A stretch of DNA of 64,000 bases from Nocardioidaceae bacterium UBA4001 (GCA_002384855.1 DGBP01000064.1:1-64000), one strand, 5' to 3'; numbered from the stretch's first letter, positions 42,337 through 51,406 are shown. Numbers and translations: made by a program. The notes: generated from the letters alone by a model not told the origin.

Positions 42337-43278
42337 TCAGCCACCCGCCAGCGCGTTGACCACGCGCGACGGGCTGGGGCGTCCGAGCTGCTCCGCCATC
42401 CACACGCTGGTGGCGACGAGCTTCCCCAGATCGACCCCGGTCTCGATCCCGAGCCCGTCGAGCATCCACACGAGGTCCTCGGTGGCCAGGTTGCCGGTCG
42501 CGCTCTCGGCGTAGGGGCATCCGCCGAGGCCGCCGGTCGACGCGTCGAACGTCATGACCCCCGCACGCAGTGCGGCCTGGGTGTTGGACAGTGCCTGGCC
42601 GTAGGTGTCGTGGAAGTGCATCGCGAGGTGCTCCACACCGAGCCCCGCGTCGCGGAACGCCGACAGCAGCGCGGTCACGTGTCCAGGGGTGCCCACCCCG
42701 ATCGTGTCGCCCAAGGACAGCTGGGAGGCACCGAGGTCGAACAGTCGCCTGCCCACGGAGACGACCTGGTCGAGGGCGACCTCGCCCTCCCACGGGTCGC
42801 CGAAGCACATCGAGACGTAGGCGCGCACGTCCATGCCCGCCTCGCGGGCGCGGGCGACCGTCGGCTCGAACATCGCGAACTGCTCTTCGAGGCTGCGGTT
42901 GAGGTTGCGCTGCGCGAACGTCTCGGTGGCACTGCCGAAGATCGCGATGTGCCGCACGCCCTTGTCGATCGCCCGGTCGAGACCACGCTCGTTGGGCACC
43001 AGCACCGGCATCGGCACGGCCTGGCCGGCAGGGTCCCCCAACAGGTCGAGCAGCTCCGCGGCGTCGGCAAGCTGGGGCACCCACCTCGGGTGGACGAAGC
43101 TGGTCGCCTCCACGACCGGGAGGCCGGCGTCGACGAGGCGCCGGACGAACTCCGCCTTGGTCTCCACGGGTACGACGGTCGGCTCGTTCTGCAGGCCGTC
43201 CCGGGGACCCACCTCGTAGACCGTCACCCTCTCGGGCAGCGACGGGTCCCGCACCACCTGGGGTGTGGGTGTGCGCAT
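42337..43278 (-). CDS. Hydroxymethylglutaryl-CoA lyase
   Basis: 313-residue TIM-barrel lyase that cleaves HMG-CoA to acetyl-CoA and acetoacetate, the last step of leucine breakdown. YEVGPRDGLQNEP is the N-terminal signature, FHDTYGQALSNTQAAL the metal-binding strand, and GGLGGCPYAESATGN includes the catalytic-loop Cys. It starts after the carboxylase alpha stop with one base between, so it is coupled. Confidence 0.93.
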   Translation of the reverse strand: MRTPTPQVVRDPSLPERVTVYEVGPRDGLQNEPTVVPVETKAEFVRRLVDAGLPVVEATSFVHPRWVPQLADAAELLDLLGDPAGQAVPMPVLVPNERGLDRAIDKGVRHIAIFGSATETFAQRNLNRSLEEQFAMFEPTVARAREAGMDVRAYVSMCFGDPWEGEVALDQVVSVGRRLFDLGASQLSLGDTIGVGTPGHVTALLSAFRDAGLGVEHLAMHFHDTYGQALSNTQAALRAGVMTFDASTGGLGGCPYAESATGNLATEDLVWMLDGLGIETGVDLGKLVATSVWMAEQLGRPSPSRVVNALAGG

Positions 43279-43279
43279 C

Positions 43280-45445
43280 TCAGTCCTCCTCGACGGGCTC
43301 GACGGGCTCGACGACGAACAGCGTCGCCCCCAGGGCCACCTGGTCACCGACGGCGGCGCCGACCCTGGTCACGGTCCCGGCCAGCGGCGCCTTCAGGGCG
43401 AGCTCCATCTTCATGGCCTCCATGACACCGAGTGTCTCCCCCTCCTCCACACGTGCGCCCACCTCGGCCCGGACGGTCAGCACGGTGCCCGGCATCGGCG
43501 CGGCGACCGTCCCGTCGGTCACAGCGTGGTGTGCGCCGGGACCGAACGCGTCCGGCCGCTCGAAGACGTGGGTGCTGCCGCGGTGCGCGACGTCGACCCG
43601 GTGCGGGCCGACCCGGACAGCGGCCTCGTGGACGAGCCCGTCGACCTCCAGCCGGAGCACGTCCGCCTCCGAGGCGACCGGGTGCACCGTCCAGGTCCGG
43701 TCCCCGGCGGTGACCGAGCCGGTCCGGTCGACGCAGTGCACGACGGTCTCGCCCTCGACGACGAGCTCGACGGTGACCGGGGCGTGCGGTCCCGAGACCC
43801 GCCAGCCGTCACCCGCGCCGAACGGGTGGTCCGTCCGCGCCCGCGGCGTCGCGACCGCCCAGGCGGCCAGGACGGCGGCGACGTCCCCTCCCTCGGCGCG
43901 TACGGCGTCGGGGCGGCTGTCGAGCCAGGCGGTGTCGATCTCGCAGTCGCGGAACGCGTCGGAGTCGGCCAGGCCGCGCAGGAACCCGAGGTTCGTGGTG
44001 AGCCCCAGGATCGCGGTGTCGTCGAGGGCGGTGACCAGGGCCCGGCGGGCGGCCTCGCGGGTCGGGCCGTGCACGATCACCTTGCCGAGCATCGGGTCGT
44101 ACGACGAGCTGACGACCTGCCCGGACTCCAGCGCCGCGTCGACCCGCGCCCGCGGTGACCAGCGGACCAGCTCGGCGACGCCGGCCTGCGGCAGGAAGCC
44201 GTGGAACGCGTCCTCGGCGTAGACCCGCGCCTCGATGGCGTGGCCGTCGAGGGTGACCTGGTCCTGCGAGAAGGGCAGCGGCTCGCCGGCGGCGACGGCC
44301 AGCTGGAGCGCGACCAGGTCGAGCGGCTCCCCGCCGACCCGGACGGCGAGCTCGGTGACCGGGTGCTCGACCTGGAGCCGGGTGTTCATCTCGAGGAAGA
44401 ACACCTCCTCGCCCGCCACGAGGAACTCCACGGTGCCGGCGTTGACGTAGCCGACCTCCGTGGCGAGCGCTACGGCCGAGTCGGTGAGGACCCGTCGTAC
44501 CTCCGCGGAGATGGTGGGGGCGGGCGCCTCCTCGAGCACCTTCTGGTGCCGGCGCTGGGTGGAGCAGTCACGCTCGAACAGGTGCACCACGGCGCCGTGC
44601 GTGTCGGCGAGGACCTGCACCTCGACGTGGCGGCCGTGCTCGACGTACCTCTCCACGAGGAGCGTGTCGTCGCCGAAGGCGCTCGCCGCCTCACGCCTTG
44701 CCGACGCGAGGGCTTCGGCGAGGTCCGCCGGGTCGCGCACGATCCGCATGCCCTTGCCGCCACCACCGGCGGCAGCCTTCACGAGCAGTGGGAACCCGAT
44801 GGCCTCCCCGTCGGTCGAGCCCGTCGAGACCTCGTCGCCGGCCAGCTCGGCCGACGGCACGACGGGCACGCCTGCGGCGATCGCCACCTCGCGGGCGACG
44901 TCCTTGCGTCCCATCCGGTCCATCACGTCGGCGCTCGGGCCAACGAAGGTCAGGCCTGCCTCGACGACGGCACGGGCGAACGGCGCCCGCTCGGAGAGGA
45001 AGCCGTACCCGGGGTGGACGGCGTCTGCACCGGTGCGGCGGGCGGCGTCGAGGATCCGCGCGGCGTCGAGGTAGGACTCCGTCGCCGGGGTGGGTCCGAG
45101 GTGGACCGCGACGTCGGCGGCCCGCACGTGGGGGGCGTCCCGGTCGGCGTCGGAGTAGACCGCGACGGTGCGCAGGCCCAGCTGCCGGGCGGTGCGGATG
45201 ATCCGCACCGCGATCTCGCCGCGGTTGGCGACCAGCAGGGTCGAGAACGGCTTCGGGTTGGTCGATGCACCGGTCGAGCCTGTCGATACGCCGGTCGAGC
45301 CTGTCGATACGTCGGTCGAGCCTGTCGAGACGTCGGTCGAGCCTGTCGATACGTCGGTCGAGCCTGTCGATACGCCGGTCGAGCCTGTCGAGACGTCGGT
45401 CGAGCCTGTCGATACGCCGGTCGAGCCTGTCGAGACCATGCTCAT
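43280..45445 (-). CDS. Methylcrotonyl-CoA carboxylase alpha (biotin carboxylase plus biotin carrier)
   Basis: 721-residue biotin-dependent subunit: ATP + bicarbonate + biotin to carboxybiotin. After an unusual N-terminal run of eight VSTGST(G/D) repeats, the catalytic text begins TLLVANRGEIAVRIIRTARQ. Markers include VHPGYGFLSERAPFARA, the ATP-binding AAAGGGGKGMRIV, VERYVEHGRHVEVQVLAD, ERDCSTQRRHQKVLEEAPAP and EMNTRLQVEHPVTEL. The C-terminal carrier EAMKMELAL holds biotin on Lys679. A further VSTGSTDG copy sits before FPLLVKAA and VEPVEPVEED ends the protein. Neighbours (carboxyltransferase, HMG-CoA lyase) indicate methylcrotonyl-CoA as substrate, though acetyl/propionyl-CoA cannot be excluded. 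Confidence 0.9.
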   Translation of the reverse strand: MSMVSTGSTGVSTGSTDVSTGSTGVSTGSTDVSTGSTDVSTGSTDVSTGSTGVSTGSTGASTNPKPFSTLLVANRGEIAVRIIRTARQLGLRTVAVYSDADRDAPHVRAADVAVHLGPTPATESYLDAARILDAARRTGADAVHPGYGFLSERAPFARAVVEAGLTFVGPSADVMDRMGRKDVAREVAIAAGVPVVPSAELAGDEVSTGSTDGEAIGFPLLVKAAAGGGGKGMRIVRDPADLAEALASARREAASAFGDDTLLVERYVEHGRHVEVQVLADTHGAVVHLFERDCSTQRRHQKVLEEAPAPTISAEVRRVLTDSAVALATEVGYVNAGTVEFLVAGEEVFFLEMNTRLQVEHPVTELAVRVGGEPLDLVALQLAVAAGEPLPFSQDQVTLDGHAIEARVYAEDAFHGFLPQAGVAELVRWSPRARVDAALESGQVVSSSYDPMLGKVIVHGPTREAARRALVTALDDTAILGLTTNLGFLRGLADSDAFRDCEIDTAWLDSRPDAVRAEGGDVAAVLAAWAVATPRARTDHPFGAGDGWRVSGPHAPVTVELVVEGETVVHCVDRTGSVTAGDRTWTVHPVASEADVLRLEVDGLVHEAAVRVGPHRVDVAHRGSTHVFERPDAFGPGAHHAVTDGTVAAPMPGTVLTVRAEVGARVEEGETLGVMEAMKMELALKAPLAGTVTRVGAAVGDQVALGATLFVVEPVEPVEED
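44812..44831. repeat. Copy of the VSTGST element inside the ATP-grasp region
   Basis: Differs by one base from the tandem unit used at 45269-45436. It is in frame and encodes VSTGST ahead of DGEAIGFPLLVKAAAGG, in a surface linker. Confidence 0.65.
45269..45436. repeat. Eight tandem 21-base units encoding VSTGST(G/D)
   Basis: 168 bases, eight copies of a 21-base unit around GGTCGAGCCTGTCGATAC that vary at a few positions. They sit directly after the codons MSM of the carboxylase alpha gene, in frame, and encode a Ser/Thr/Gly-rich repeat ahead of the catalytic domain. Confidence 0.9.
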
Positions 45446-47001
45446 CACATCCGGAAGACGCCGTACGACGGCGCGGGGATCGGGGCGTTGGCGGCAGCGG
45501 CGAGGCCCATGCCGAGGACCCGGCGGGTGTCGACCGGGTCGATCACTCCGTCGTCCCAGAGGCGGGCGGTGGAGTAGTACGGCGAGCCCTGCAGCTCGTA
45601 CTGGTCGCGGATCGGGGCCTTGAAAGCCTCCTCGTCGTCGGCGCTCCACTCGCCGCCCTTGGCCTCGATGCCGTCGCGGCGGACGGTGGCGAGCACGGAG
45701 GCCGCCTGCTCACCGCCCATCACGGAGATGCGGGCGTTGGGCCACATCCACAGGAAGCGCGGGTCGTAGGCACGGCCGCACATGCCGTAGTTGCCGGCCC
45801 CGAACGACCCGCCGATCACGACCGTGAACTTCGGGACGACCGAGCAGGCGACCGCCGTCACCAGCTTGGCGCCGTCGCGGGCGATGCCGCCGTTCTCGTA
45901 CTCCTTGCCCACCATGAAGCCGGTGATGTTCTGAAGGAACACCAGCGGGATACCGCGCTGGTTGCACAGCTCGATGAAGTGCGCGCCCTTGAGCGAGGAC
46001 TCGCTGAAGAGGATCCCGTTGTTCGCGACGATGCCGACCGGGTAGCCCCAGACCCTCGCGAAGCCGCAGACCAGCGTCTCGCCGTAGAGCGCCTTGAACT
46101 CGTGGAACCGGGAGCCGTCGACGATCCGGGTGATCACCTCGCGCACGTCGTACGGCGTCCGCGAGTCGGTCGGGACCACGTCGTAGAGCCCCTCCGGGTC
46201 GTCCACCGGCTCCTCGGGCTCGTGCTGCTCGAGGCTGGGGGGCGTGGGGCGTTCGAAGGTCGCGACGATCGACCGGACGATGGCCAGCGCCTCGGCGTCG
46301 TCGGCCGCGAGGTGGTCCACGACGCCGGACTTCCGCGCGTGGACGTCGCCGCCGCCGAGCTCCTCGGCCGTCACGACCTCACCGGTGGCCGCCTTCACCA
46401 GCGGCGGGCCGCCGAGGAAGATCGTGCCCTGCTCCTTGACGATCACCGACTCGTCCGACATCGCCGGGACGTAGGCGCCGCCGGCGGTGCACGAGCCCAT
46501 CACGGCCGCGACCTGGGGGATGCCCTGGGCAGACAGGTTGGCCTGGTTGAAGAAGATCCGGCCGAAGTGCTCCTTGTCGGGGAAGACCTCGTCCTGCATC
46601 GGCAGGAACGCGCCGCCGGAGTCGACGAGGTAGAGGCACGGCAGCCGGTTGGCGCGCGCGACCTCCTGGGCCCGCAGGTGCTTCTTGACGGTGACCGGGT
46701 AGTACGTGCCGCCCTTGACGGTCGCGTCGTTGGCGACGACCACGCAGTCGCGACCCGACACCCGGCCGATGCCGGTGATGATGCCCGCGGCAGGGACCGC
46801 GTCGTCGTACATCCCCGTCGCCGCGAGCGGGCTGAGCTCGAGGAACGGGCTGCCCGGGTCGAGCAGCCGGTCCACCCGGTCGCGGGCGAGGAGCTTGCCG
46901 CGGTCGAGGTGCTTGGCGCGCGCTGCCTCCGAGCCGCCCCGGCGGACCATGGCGTGCCGGTCGCGGAGCTCCTCGACGAGCCGCCTCATGTCCTGGGCCA
47001 C
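45445..47001 (-). CDS. Methylcrotonyl-CoA carboxylase beta (carboxyltransferase)
   Basis: 518-residue carboxyltransferase that moves CO2 from biotin to the acyl-CoA. GRDCVVVANDATVKGGTYYP, YLVDSGGAFLPMQDEVFPD, AAVMGSCTAGGAYVPAMSDE and SFGAGNYGMCGRAYDPRFLW are typical of MCC beta and its relatives. The GTG start is preceded by GGGGAGGACTGC. The stop shares one base with the alpha subunit start (TGATG), so the two are coupled. It leads an operon: beta, alpha, HMG-CoA lyase. Confidence 0.92.
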   Translation of the reverse strand: MAQDMRRLVEELRDRHAMVRRGGSEAARAKHLDRGKLLARDRVDRLLDPGSPFLELSPLAATGMYDDAVPAAGIITGIGRVSGRDCVVVANDATVKGGTYYPVTVKKHLRAQEVARANRLPCLYLVDSGGAFLPMQDEVFPDKEHFGRIFFNQANLSAQGIPQVAAVMGSCTAGGAYVPAMSDESVIVKEQGTIFLGGPPLVKAATGEVVTAEELGGGDVHARKSGVVDHLAADDAEALAIVRSIVATFERPTPPSLEQHEPEEPVDDPEGLYDVVPTDSRTPYDVREVITRIVDGSRFHEFKALYGETLVCGFARVWGYPVGIVANNGILFSESSLKGAHFIELCNQRGIPLVFLQNITGFMVGKEYENGGIARDGAKLVTAVACSVVPKFTVVIGGSFGAGNYGMCGRAYDPRFLWMWPNARISVMGGEQAASVLATVRRDGIEAKGGEWSADDEEAFKAPIRDQYELQGSPYYSTARLWDDGVIDPVDTRRVLGMGLAAAANAPIPAPSYGVFRM

Positions 47002-47041
47002 CGCAGTCCTCCCCGGCGTCGTACCTCGTGGTCGAAGCGAT

Positions 47042-47057
47042 GTTAGCGATCATTAAC
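47042..47057. promoter_or_regulatory. Palindrome in the divergent mcc-tetR promoter region, site 1
   Basis: GTTA-GC-GATC-AT-TAAC, an imperfect palindrome 41 to 56 bases before the carboxylase beta start. A related copy is at 47095-47107. It is a candidate TetR operator. Confidence 0.45.
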
Positions 47058-47094
47058 CTCAGGCGTCCACCGCCGGTTCGCCAGACCGGTGGTG

Positions 47095-47107
47095 AACGAG
47101 CGCTAAC
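47095..47107. promoter_or_regulatory. Related half-palindrome near the tetR start, site 2
   Basis: On the minus strand it reads GTTAGCGCTCGTT, sharing GTTAGCG-N-TC-N-TT with site 1, and lies 10 to 22 bases before the tetR ATG. It could give autorepression. Confidence 0.4.
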
Positions 47108-47116
47108 CTGCTGGCC

Positions 47117-47683
47117 ATGGCAGCCTCCCGCCGCGAGCAGATCCTGTCCACCGCGGCCGAGCTCTTCGCCGAGCGCGGGTTCCACGGCGTCTCGGTCGCC
47201 GACCTCGGCGCGGCGTGCGGCATCTCGGGACCGGCGTTGTACCGCCACTTCCCGTCCAAGGACGCGATGCTCGCCGAGATGCTCGTCTCGATCAGCGAGG
47301 AGCTCCTCGCCGTCGGCCGGGAGCGGGTCCGGGAGGCCGACGACCCCCGTGAGGCGCTGCGCGCGCTGGTCGGCTGGCACACCGACTTCGCACTGTCCAA
47401 CAAGTCGCTGATCGTCGTCCAGGACCGCGACTGGGCGTCGTTGCCGGACGAGGCGCGTGAACGGGTGCGCGACCTGCAGCGCAGGTACGTCGAGCTGTGG
47501 GTCGACCAGATCCGGGCCGTCCACCGTGACGTCCGGCCCGACCGGGCGAGGGCGATGGCCCACGCGGCGTTCGGCCTGCTCAACTCAACCCCGCACAGTG
47601 CGCTGCTGTCGGAGGCAGAGATGCGCCAGGTGCTCGAGGAGATGGCGCTCGGGGCACTCCACGTGTCGTCGTCGCGCCCCTGA
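47117..47683 (+). CDS. TetR/AcrR family repressor of the leucine catabolic operon
   Basis: 188-residue TetR-type regulator. The N-terminal HTH is VSVADLGAACGISGPALYRH with FPSKDAMLAEML. The remaining helices form a ligand-binding domain without recognisable substrate clues. It diverges from the carboxylase beta gene, and two related sites lie between, so it probably represses that operon and itself; a CoA thioester ligand is inferred from the context. Confidence 0.88.
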   Translation: MAASRREQILSTAAELFAERGFHGVSVADLGAACGISGPALYRHFPSKDAMLAEMLVSISEELLAVGRERVREADDPREALRALVGWHTDFALSNKSLIVVQDRDWASLPDEARERVRDLQRRYVELWVDQIRAVHRDVRPDRARAMAHAAFGLLNSTPHSALLSEAEMRQVLEEMALGALHVSSSRP

Positions 47684-47737
47684 GAAAGCGGCCTCGACCC
47701 CGCCCGCCAGGACCTCCGCTGTGGCAGGGTGGCCGAC

Positions 47738-48520
47738 ATGAGGGTTGCGCTGATGGTCACCTGCGTGAACGACGCGATGTATCCCGAGACGGGCAAGGCG
47801 GTGGTGACCCTCCTGCGAAGACTCGGGGTGGAGGTGGACTTCCCGGAGGCGCAGACCTGCTGCGGCCAGCCGATGGTGAACACCGGCTACCTCGACGAGG
47901 CGGTGCCCTTGGTGCGCAACTTCGTGAACACCTTCGACGGCTACGACGCGGTCGTCACCCCGTCCGGGTCGTGCGCGGGCTCGGTCCGCCACCAGCACTC
48001 CCTGGTCGCCCGGCGGGCCGGGGACCGTGCCCTGGAGGAGGCGGTGGCCAGGACGTCCCCGTGCAGCTACGAGCTCAGTGAGTTCCTGGTCGACGTGCTG
48101 GGGGTGGAGGACGTGGGGGCCTACTTCCCGCACAAGGTGACCTACCACCCGACCTGCCACTCGCTGCGGATGCTCGGGGTGGGCGACCGGCCACTGAGGC
48201 TGCTCCAGGCGGTTCGGGGCCTGAAGCTGGTGGACCTGCCGAAGGCCGAGGAGTGCTGCGGGTTCGGCGGGACCTTCGCGCTGAAGAACGCCGAGACCTC
48301 GGTCGCGATGGGCTCGGACAAGGCCCGGCACGTCCGCGAGTCCGGCGCGGAGGTGCTGGTGGCCGGGGACAACTCGTGCCTGACCCAGATCGGCGGCCTC
48401 CTGTCCCGACAGCGGGCCGGGGTGCGGGTGATGCACCTCGCGGAGGTGCTGGCCGCGACCGAGGGCTCGACAGGGCACTCGGCCGGGCACCCCGTCGACG
48501 CGGCGGAGGTCGGCGCATGA
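47738..48520 (+). CDS. lutA: L-lactate oxidation complex subunit LutA
   Basis: 260-residue (Fe-S)-binding protein with two CCG (HdrB-like) domains: TCCGQPMVNTGY and EECCGFGGTFALKN, with CxGS (SGSCAGSVRH) in the first. LutA belongs to the LutABC complex that oxidises L-lactate to pyruvate. An alternative start GTG is nine bases upstream. It overlaps lutB by four bases (ATGA). Confidence 0.92.
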   Translation: MRVALMVTCVNDAMYPETGKAVVTLLRRLGVEVDFPEAQTCCGQPMVNTGYLDEAVPLVRNFVNTFDGYDAVVTPSGSCAGSVRHQHSLVARRAGDRALEEAVARTSPCSYELSEFLVDVLGVEDVGAYFPHKVTYHPTCHSLRMLGVGDRPLRLLQAVRGLKLVDLPKAEECCGFGGTFALKNAETSVAMGSDKARHVRESGAEVLVAGDNSCLTQIGGLLSRQRAGVRVMHLAEVLAATEGSTGHSAGHPVDAAEVGA

Positions 48521-49992
48521 CCGCGACGTTCGTGGGGATGCCGGCCTTCCCCGGCGCGGCGCGCACGGCCCTGGCCGACACGCAGCTGCGGCAGAACCTC
48601 GCCCACGCCACGGGCACCATCCGCACCAAGCGTGCCCGCGTGGTGGGCGAGGTCGAGGAGTGGGAGGAGCTCCGTCTGGCGGGGGCGGCGATCAAGGACA
48701 ACACCCTGCACCACCTCGACGAGCACCTGCTCCGCCTCGAGGAGTCACTCACCGAGCTGGGCGCGACGGTGCACTGGGCCCGCGACGCCGAGGAGGCCTG
48801 CCGGATCGTGGCCGAGGTCGCCCGCGGCCACGGCGTGGACGAGGTGGTCAAGGTCAAGTCGATGGCCACCCAGGAGATCGGCCTCAACGAGCACCTCGCC
48901 GAGGAGGGCATCCTCGCCTGGGAGACCGACCTCGCGGAGCTCATCGTGCAGCTTGGCGACGACCTGCCCAGCCACATCCTGGTGCCCGCGATCCACCGCA
49001 ACCGGGCCGAGATCCGCGAGATCTTCCGCCGCGAGATGGGCAAGGTCGGCCGCCCGGCGCCCGAGGACCTCACCGACGTCCCCGCCGAGCTCGCCGGCGC
49101 CGCGCGGCTGCACCTGCGGGAGAAGTTCCTGCGCGCGAAGGTCGGGGTCTCCGGAGCGAACTTCGCGGTCGCCGACACCGGCACCCTGGTGGTCGTCGAG
49201 TCCGAGGGCAACGGCCGGATGTGCCTGACGCTGCCCGAGGTGCTGGTCTCGGTGGTGGGCGTCGAGAAGGTCGTACCCACCTGGGGCGACCTCGACGTCT
49301 TCCTCCAGCTCCTGCCGCGCAGCTCCACCGGCGAGCGGATGAACCCCTACACCTCCACCTGGGCCGGGATCAGCCCGGGCGACGGTCCGCAGGAGGTTCA
49401 CGTGGTGCTGCTCGACAACGGCCGCACCAAGGCGCTCGCCGACACCGTCGGTCGCCAGGCGCTGCGCTGCATCCGCTGCTCGGCCTGCCTCAACGTCTGC
49501 CCGGTCTACGAGCGCACCGGCGGGCACGCGTACGGGTCGGTCTACCCCGGCCCGATCGGCGCGATCCTCAACCCGCTGCTCAAGGGCGTCGGCCACGACG
49601 ACCAGGTCGACTCCCTGCCCTACGCCTCGAGCCTCTGCGGCGCCTGCTTCGAGGTCTGCCCGGTCCGCATCGACATCCCCGAGGTGCTGGTGCACCTGCG
49701 CTCCCAGGTGGTCGACACCCACCGCGGCCACAAGCCTCCCAAGCCCGAGGCGGTCGCGATGAGGACGGCCGCCTGGACCCTCGGTGACGCCCGCCGCCTC
49801 GGTCTGGCCGAGCGCGCCTCCGGCCTGGTCGGCAGGCTCACCCGCCGCGGCCGAGCCCTCCCAGGAGGACGGCGCGCCCTCGGCAGGCTGCCCTGGCCCG
49901 GGTCGCTGTGGAGCGACGCCCGCGACCTGCCCCAACCACCCACCGAGTCGTTCCGGGCCTGGTGGAAGCGCACCTCGGGAGGACGAGGATGA
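48517..49992 (+). CDS. lutB: L-lactate oxidation complex subunit LutB
   Basis: 491-residue iron-sulfur protein with an N-terminal LUD domain (VVKVKSMATQEIGLNEHLAE, GANFAVADTGTLVVVESEG) and a C-terminal ferredoxin-like pair of clusters (CIRCSACLNVCPVY and CGACFEVCPV). Start and stop overlap lutA and lutC by four bases each (ATGA), so the three are translationally coupled. Confidence 0.94.
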   Translation: MTATFVGMPAFPGAARTALADTQLRQNLAHATGTIRTKRARVVGEVEEWEELRLAGAAIKDNTLHHLDEHLLRLEESLTELGATVHWARDAEEACRIVAEVARGHGVDEVVKVKSMATQEIGLNEHLAEEGILAWETDLAELIVQLGDDLPSHILVPAIHRNRAEIREIFRREMGKVGRPAPEDLTDVPAELAGAARLHLREKFLRAKVGVSGANFAVADTGTLVVVESEGNGRMCLTLPEVLVSVVGVEKVVPTWGDLDVFLQLLPRSSTGERMNPYTSTWAGISPGDGPQEVHVVLLDNGRTKALADTVGRQALRCIRCSACLNVCPVYERTGGHAYGSVYPGPIGAILNPLLKGVGHDDQVDSLPYASSLCGACFEVCPVRIDIPEVLVHLRSQVVDTHRGHKPPKPEAVAMRTAAWTLGDARRLGLAERASGLVGRLTRRGRALPGGRRALGRLPWPGSLWSDARDLPQPPTESFRAWWKRTSGGRG

Positions 49993-50588
49993 ACGCACGC
50001 GAGGAGATCCTCGGCCGGATCCGTGAGGCGGTGGCGGACCGCGCCGGCGCGGAGCCGGTCCACGTGCCGCGCGGGTACCGCACCCTGCCCGCCCCCGACG
50101 GCGTGGTCGACCTGTTCGTGGACCGGGTCGAGGACTACCGCGCCGTCGTCACCCGCTGCACCGCAGCCGAGGTCCCGGCGCGGATCCGCGAGGCGCTCGG
50201 CACGGCCGGTCGCGTGCTGGCCGCCCCCGGCCTCCGGTACGACGTCGACGGGGCGGTCGTGGACGACGGCCAGACCGCGCTGGAGCTCGACCGGCTCGAC
50301 GCGGTGGTGACCGAGGCCTCGGTGGGCATCGCGTCGACCGGCACCATCGTCCTCGAGCACGGCACCGGCCAGGGCCGTCGGGCGCTCAGTCTCGTCCCCG
50401 ACCTCCACGTGTGCGTCGTGCGCGCCGACCAGATCGTCCCCGGGGTCCCCGAGGCGGTCGCCGCCCTCGACCCGCAGCGGCCCCAGACCTGGATCAGTGG
50501 CCCCAGCGCCACCAGCGACATCGAGCTCGACCGCGTCGAGGGCGTGCACGGCCCCCGCAACCTGCACGTGATCGTGGCCGGCGACTGA
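49989..50588 (+). CDS. lutC: L-lactate oxidation complex subunit LutC
   Basis: 199-residue LUD domain protein completing LutABC. VTEASVGIASTGTIVLEHG and GRRALSLVPDLHVCVVRADQ are the conserved core. It is convergent with iclR (10-base gap). LutC often carries no cofactor; its exact role in the complex is not known. Confidence 0.92.
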   Translation: MNAREEILGRIREAVADRAGAEPVHVPRGYRTLPAPDGVVDLFVDRVEDYRAVVTRCTAAEVPARIREALGTAGRVLAAPGLRYDVDGAVVDDGQTALELDRLDAVVTEASVGIASTGTIVLEHGTGQGRRALSLVPDLHVCVVRADQIVPGVPEAVAALDPQRPQTWISGPSATSDIELDRVEGVHGPRNLHVIVAGD

Positions 50589-50598
50589 CCAGCGCCGC

Positions 50599-51384
50599 TC
50601 AGCGGTCGTCGTCGCCGAGCACCTGCACGGACAGGAAGTGCGCCACCTGGGCCATCTTCTCCACGAGGCCAGGGGAGGCGGCACCGGGGAACCGGCCCGC
50701 CGGACCTGAGAGGGACATCGCCGCGACGACCTCCCCGCGCCGGAGGACGGGCACGGCCACGCACCGCACCCCGACCTCCTGCTCACCCTCGTCGACGGCG
50801 TAGCCCCGAGCCCTGGTCTCGTCGAGCACGGCCAGGAAGGCGCCGAGCTCGGTGATCGTGTGCGGGGTGTGCGCTGGCAGGCCGGTGCGACGCAGCACGG
50901 CCTCCGCCCGGTCTCGTGGAAGCCCCGCGAGGAGGACCTTGCCCACGGCGGTGGAGTGCGGAGGGACGTGACGGCCCTCCTCGGCGAACATCCGGAGGCT
51001 GTGCGGGGAAGGGGACTGTGCGACGTACACGACGTCGTTGCCCTCGAGCACCGCGAGGTTCGCGCTCTCCCCGGACACCTCGACGAGCTCGGTGAGGTAG
51101 GGCCGTGCCGCCCGCGCCAGGGACCGCTGCGCCACGTCGCCCAGACGCAGCGCAGCGGTGCCGATGGAGTACTTGCGGGTCGCGTCCTGGTGGACGTACC
51201 CGCGCAGCTCCAGGCTGCGGAGGAGGCGGTGGACGGTTCCCTGCGGGAGGCCCGCCGCCCGAGCGAGCTCGCCGACCCCGACAGGTACGTCGGAGCCGGC
51301 GAGCGTCTCGAGCAGGTCCAGAGCACGGTCCACCGACTGCACGCTGCCGCGTCCCCGGACCGTCTCGGGAACCTCCGCACTCAT
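50599..51384 (-). CDS. IclR family regulator
   Basis: 261-residue regulator with winged HTH (VGELARAAGLPQGTVHRLLR, SLELRGYVHQD) and an IclR effector domain (SGESANLAVLEGNDVVYVAQ, STAVGKVLLAGLP, GYAVDEGEQEVGVRCVAVPV). It is the last gene of the aceB-glcDEF-lctP unit and convergent with lutC. It may control glyoxylate, glycolate or lactate genes; nested palindromes before aceB are one candidate target. Confidence 0.9.
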   Translation of the reverse strand: MSAEVPETVRGRGSVQSVDRALDLLETLAGSDVPVGVGELARAAGLPQGTVHRLLRSLELRGYVHQDATRKYSIGTAALRLGDVAQRSLARAARPYLTELVEVSGESANLAVLEGNDVVYVAQSPSPHSLRMFAEEGRHVPPHSTAVGKVLLAGLPRDRAEAVLRRTGLPAHTPHTITELGAFLAVLDETRARGYAVDEGEQEVGVRCVAVPVLRRGEVVAAMSLSGPAGRFPGAASPGLVEKMAQVAHFLSVQVLGDDDR

Positions 51385-51406
51385 GGTGTCCGCCCGTGCC
51401 GTACGG

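Noticed and set aside
45269..45436. Tandem repeats as a possible CRISPR array
   Set aside because: The units are contiguous without unique spacers, are in frame and encode VSTGST.
48463..48480. Possible extra VSTGST-like copy at the end of lutA (GSTG)
   Set aside because: Only a short part of the core matches and the rest of the coding text is unrelated, so it may be chance.
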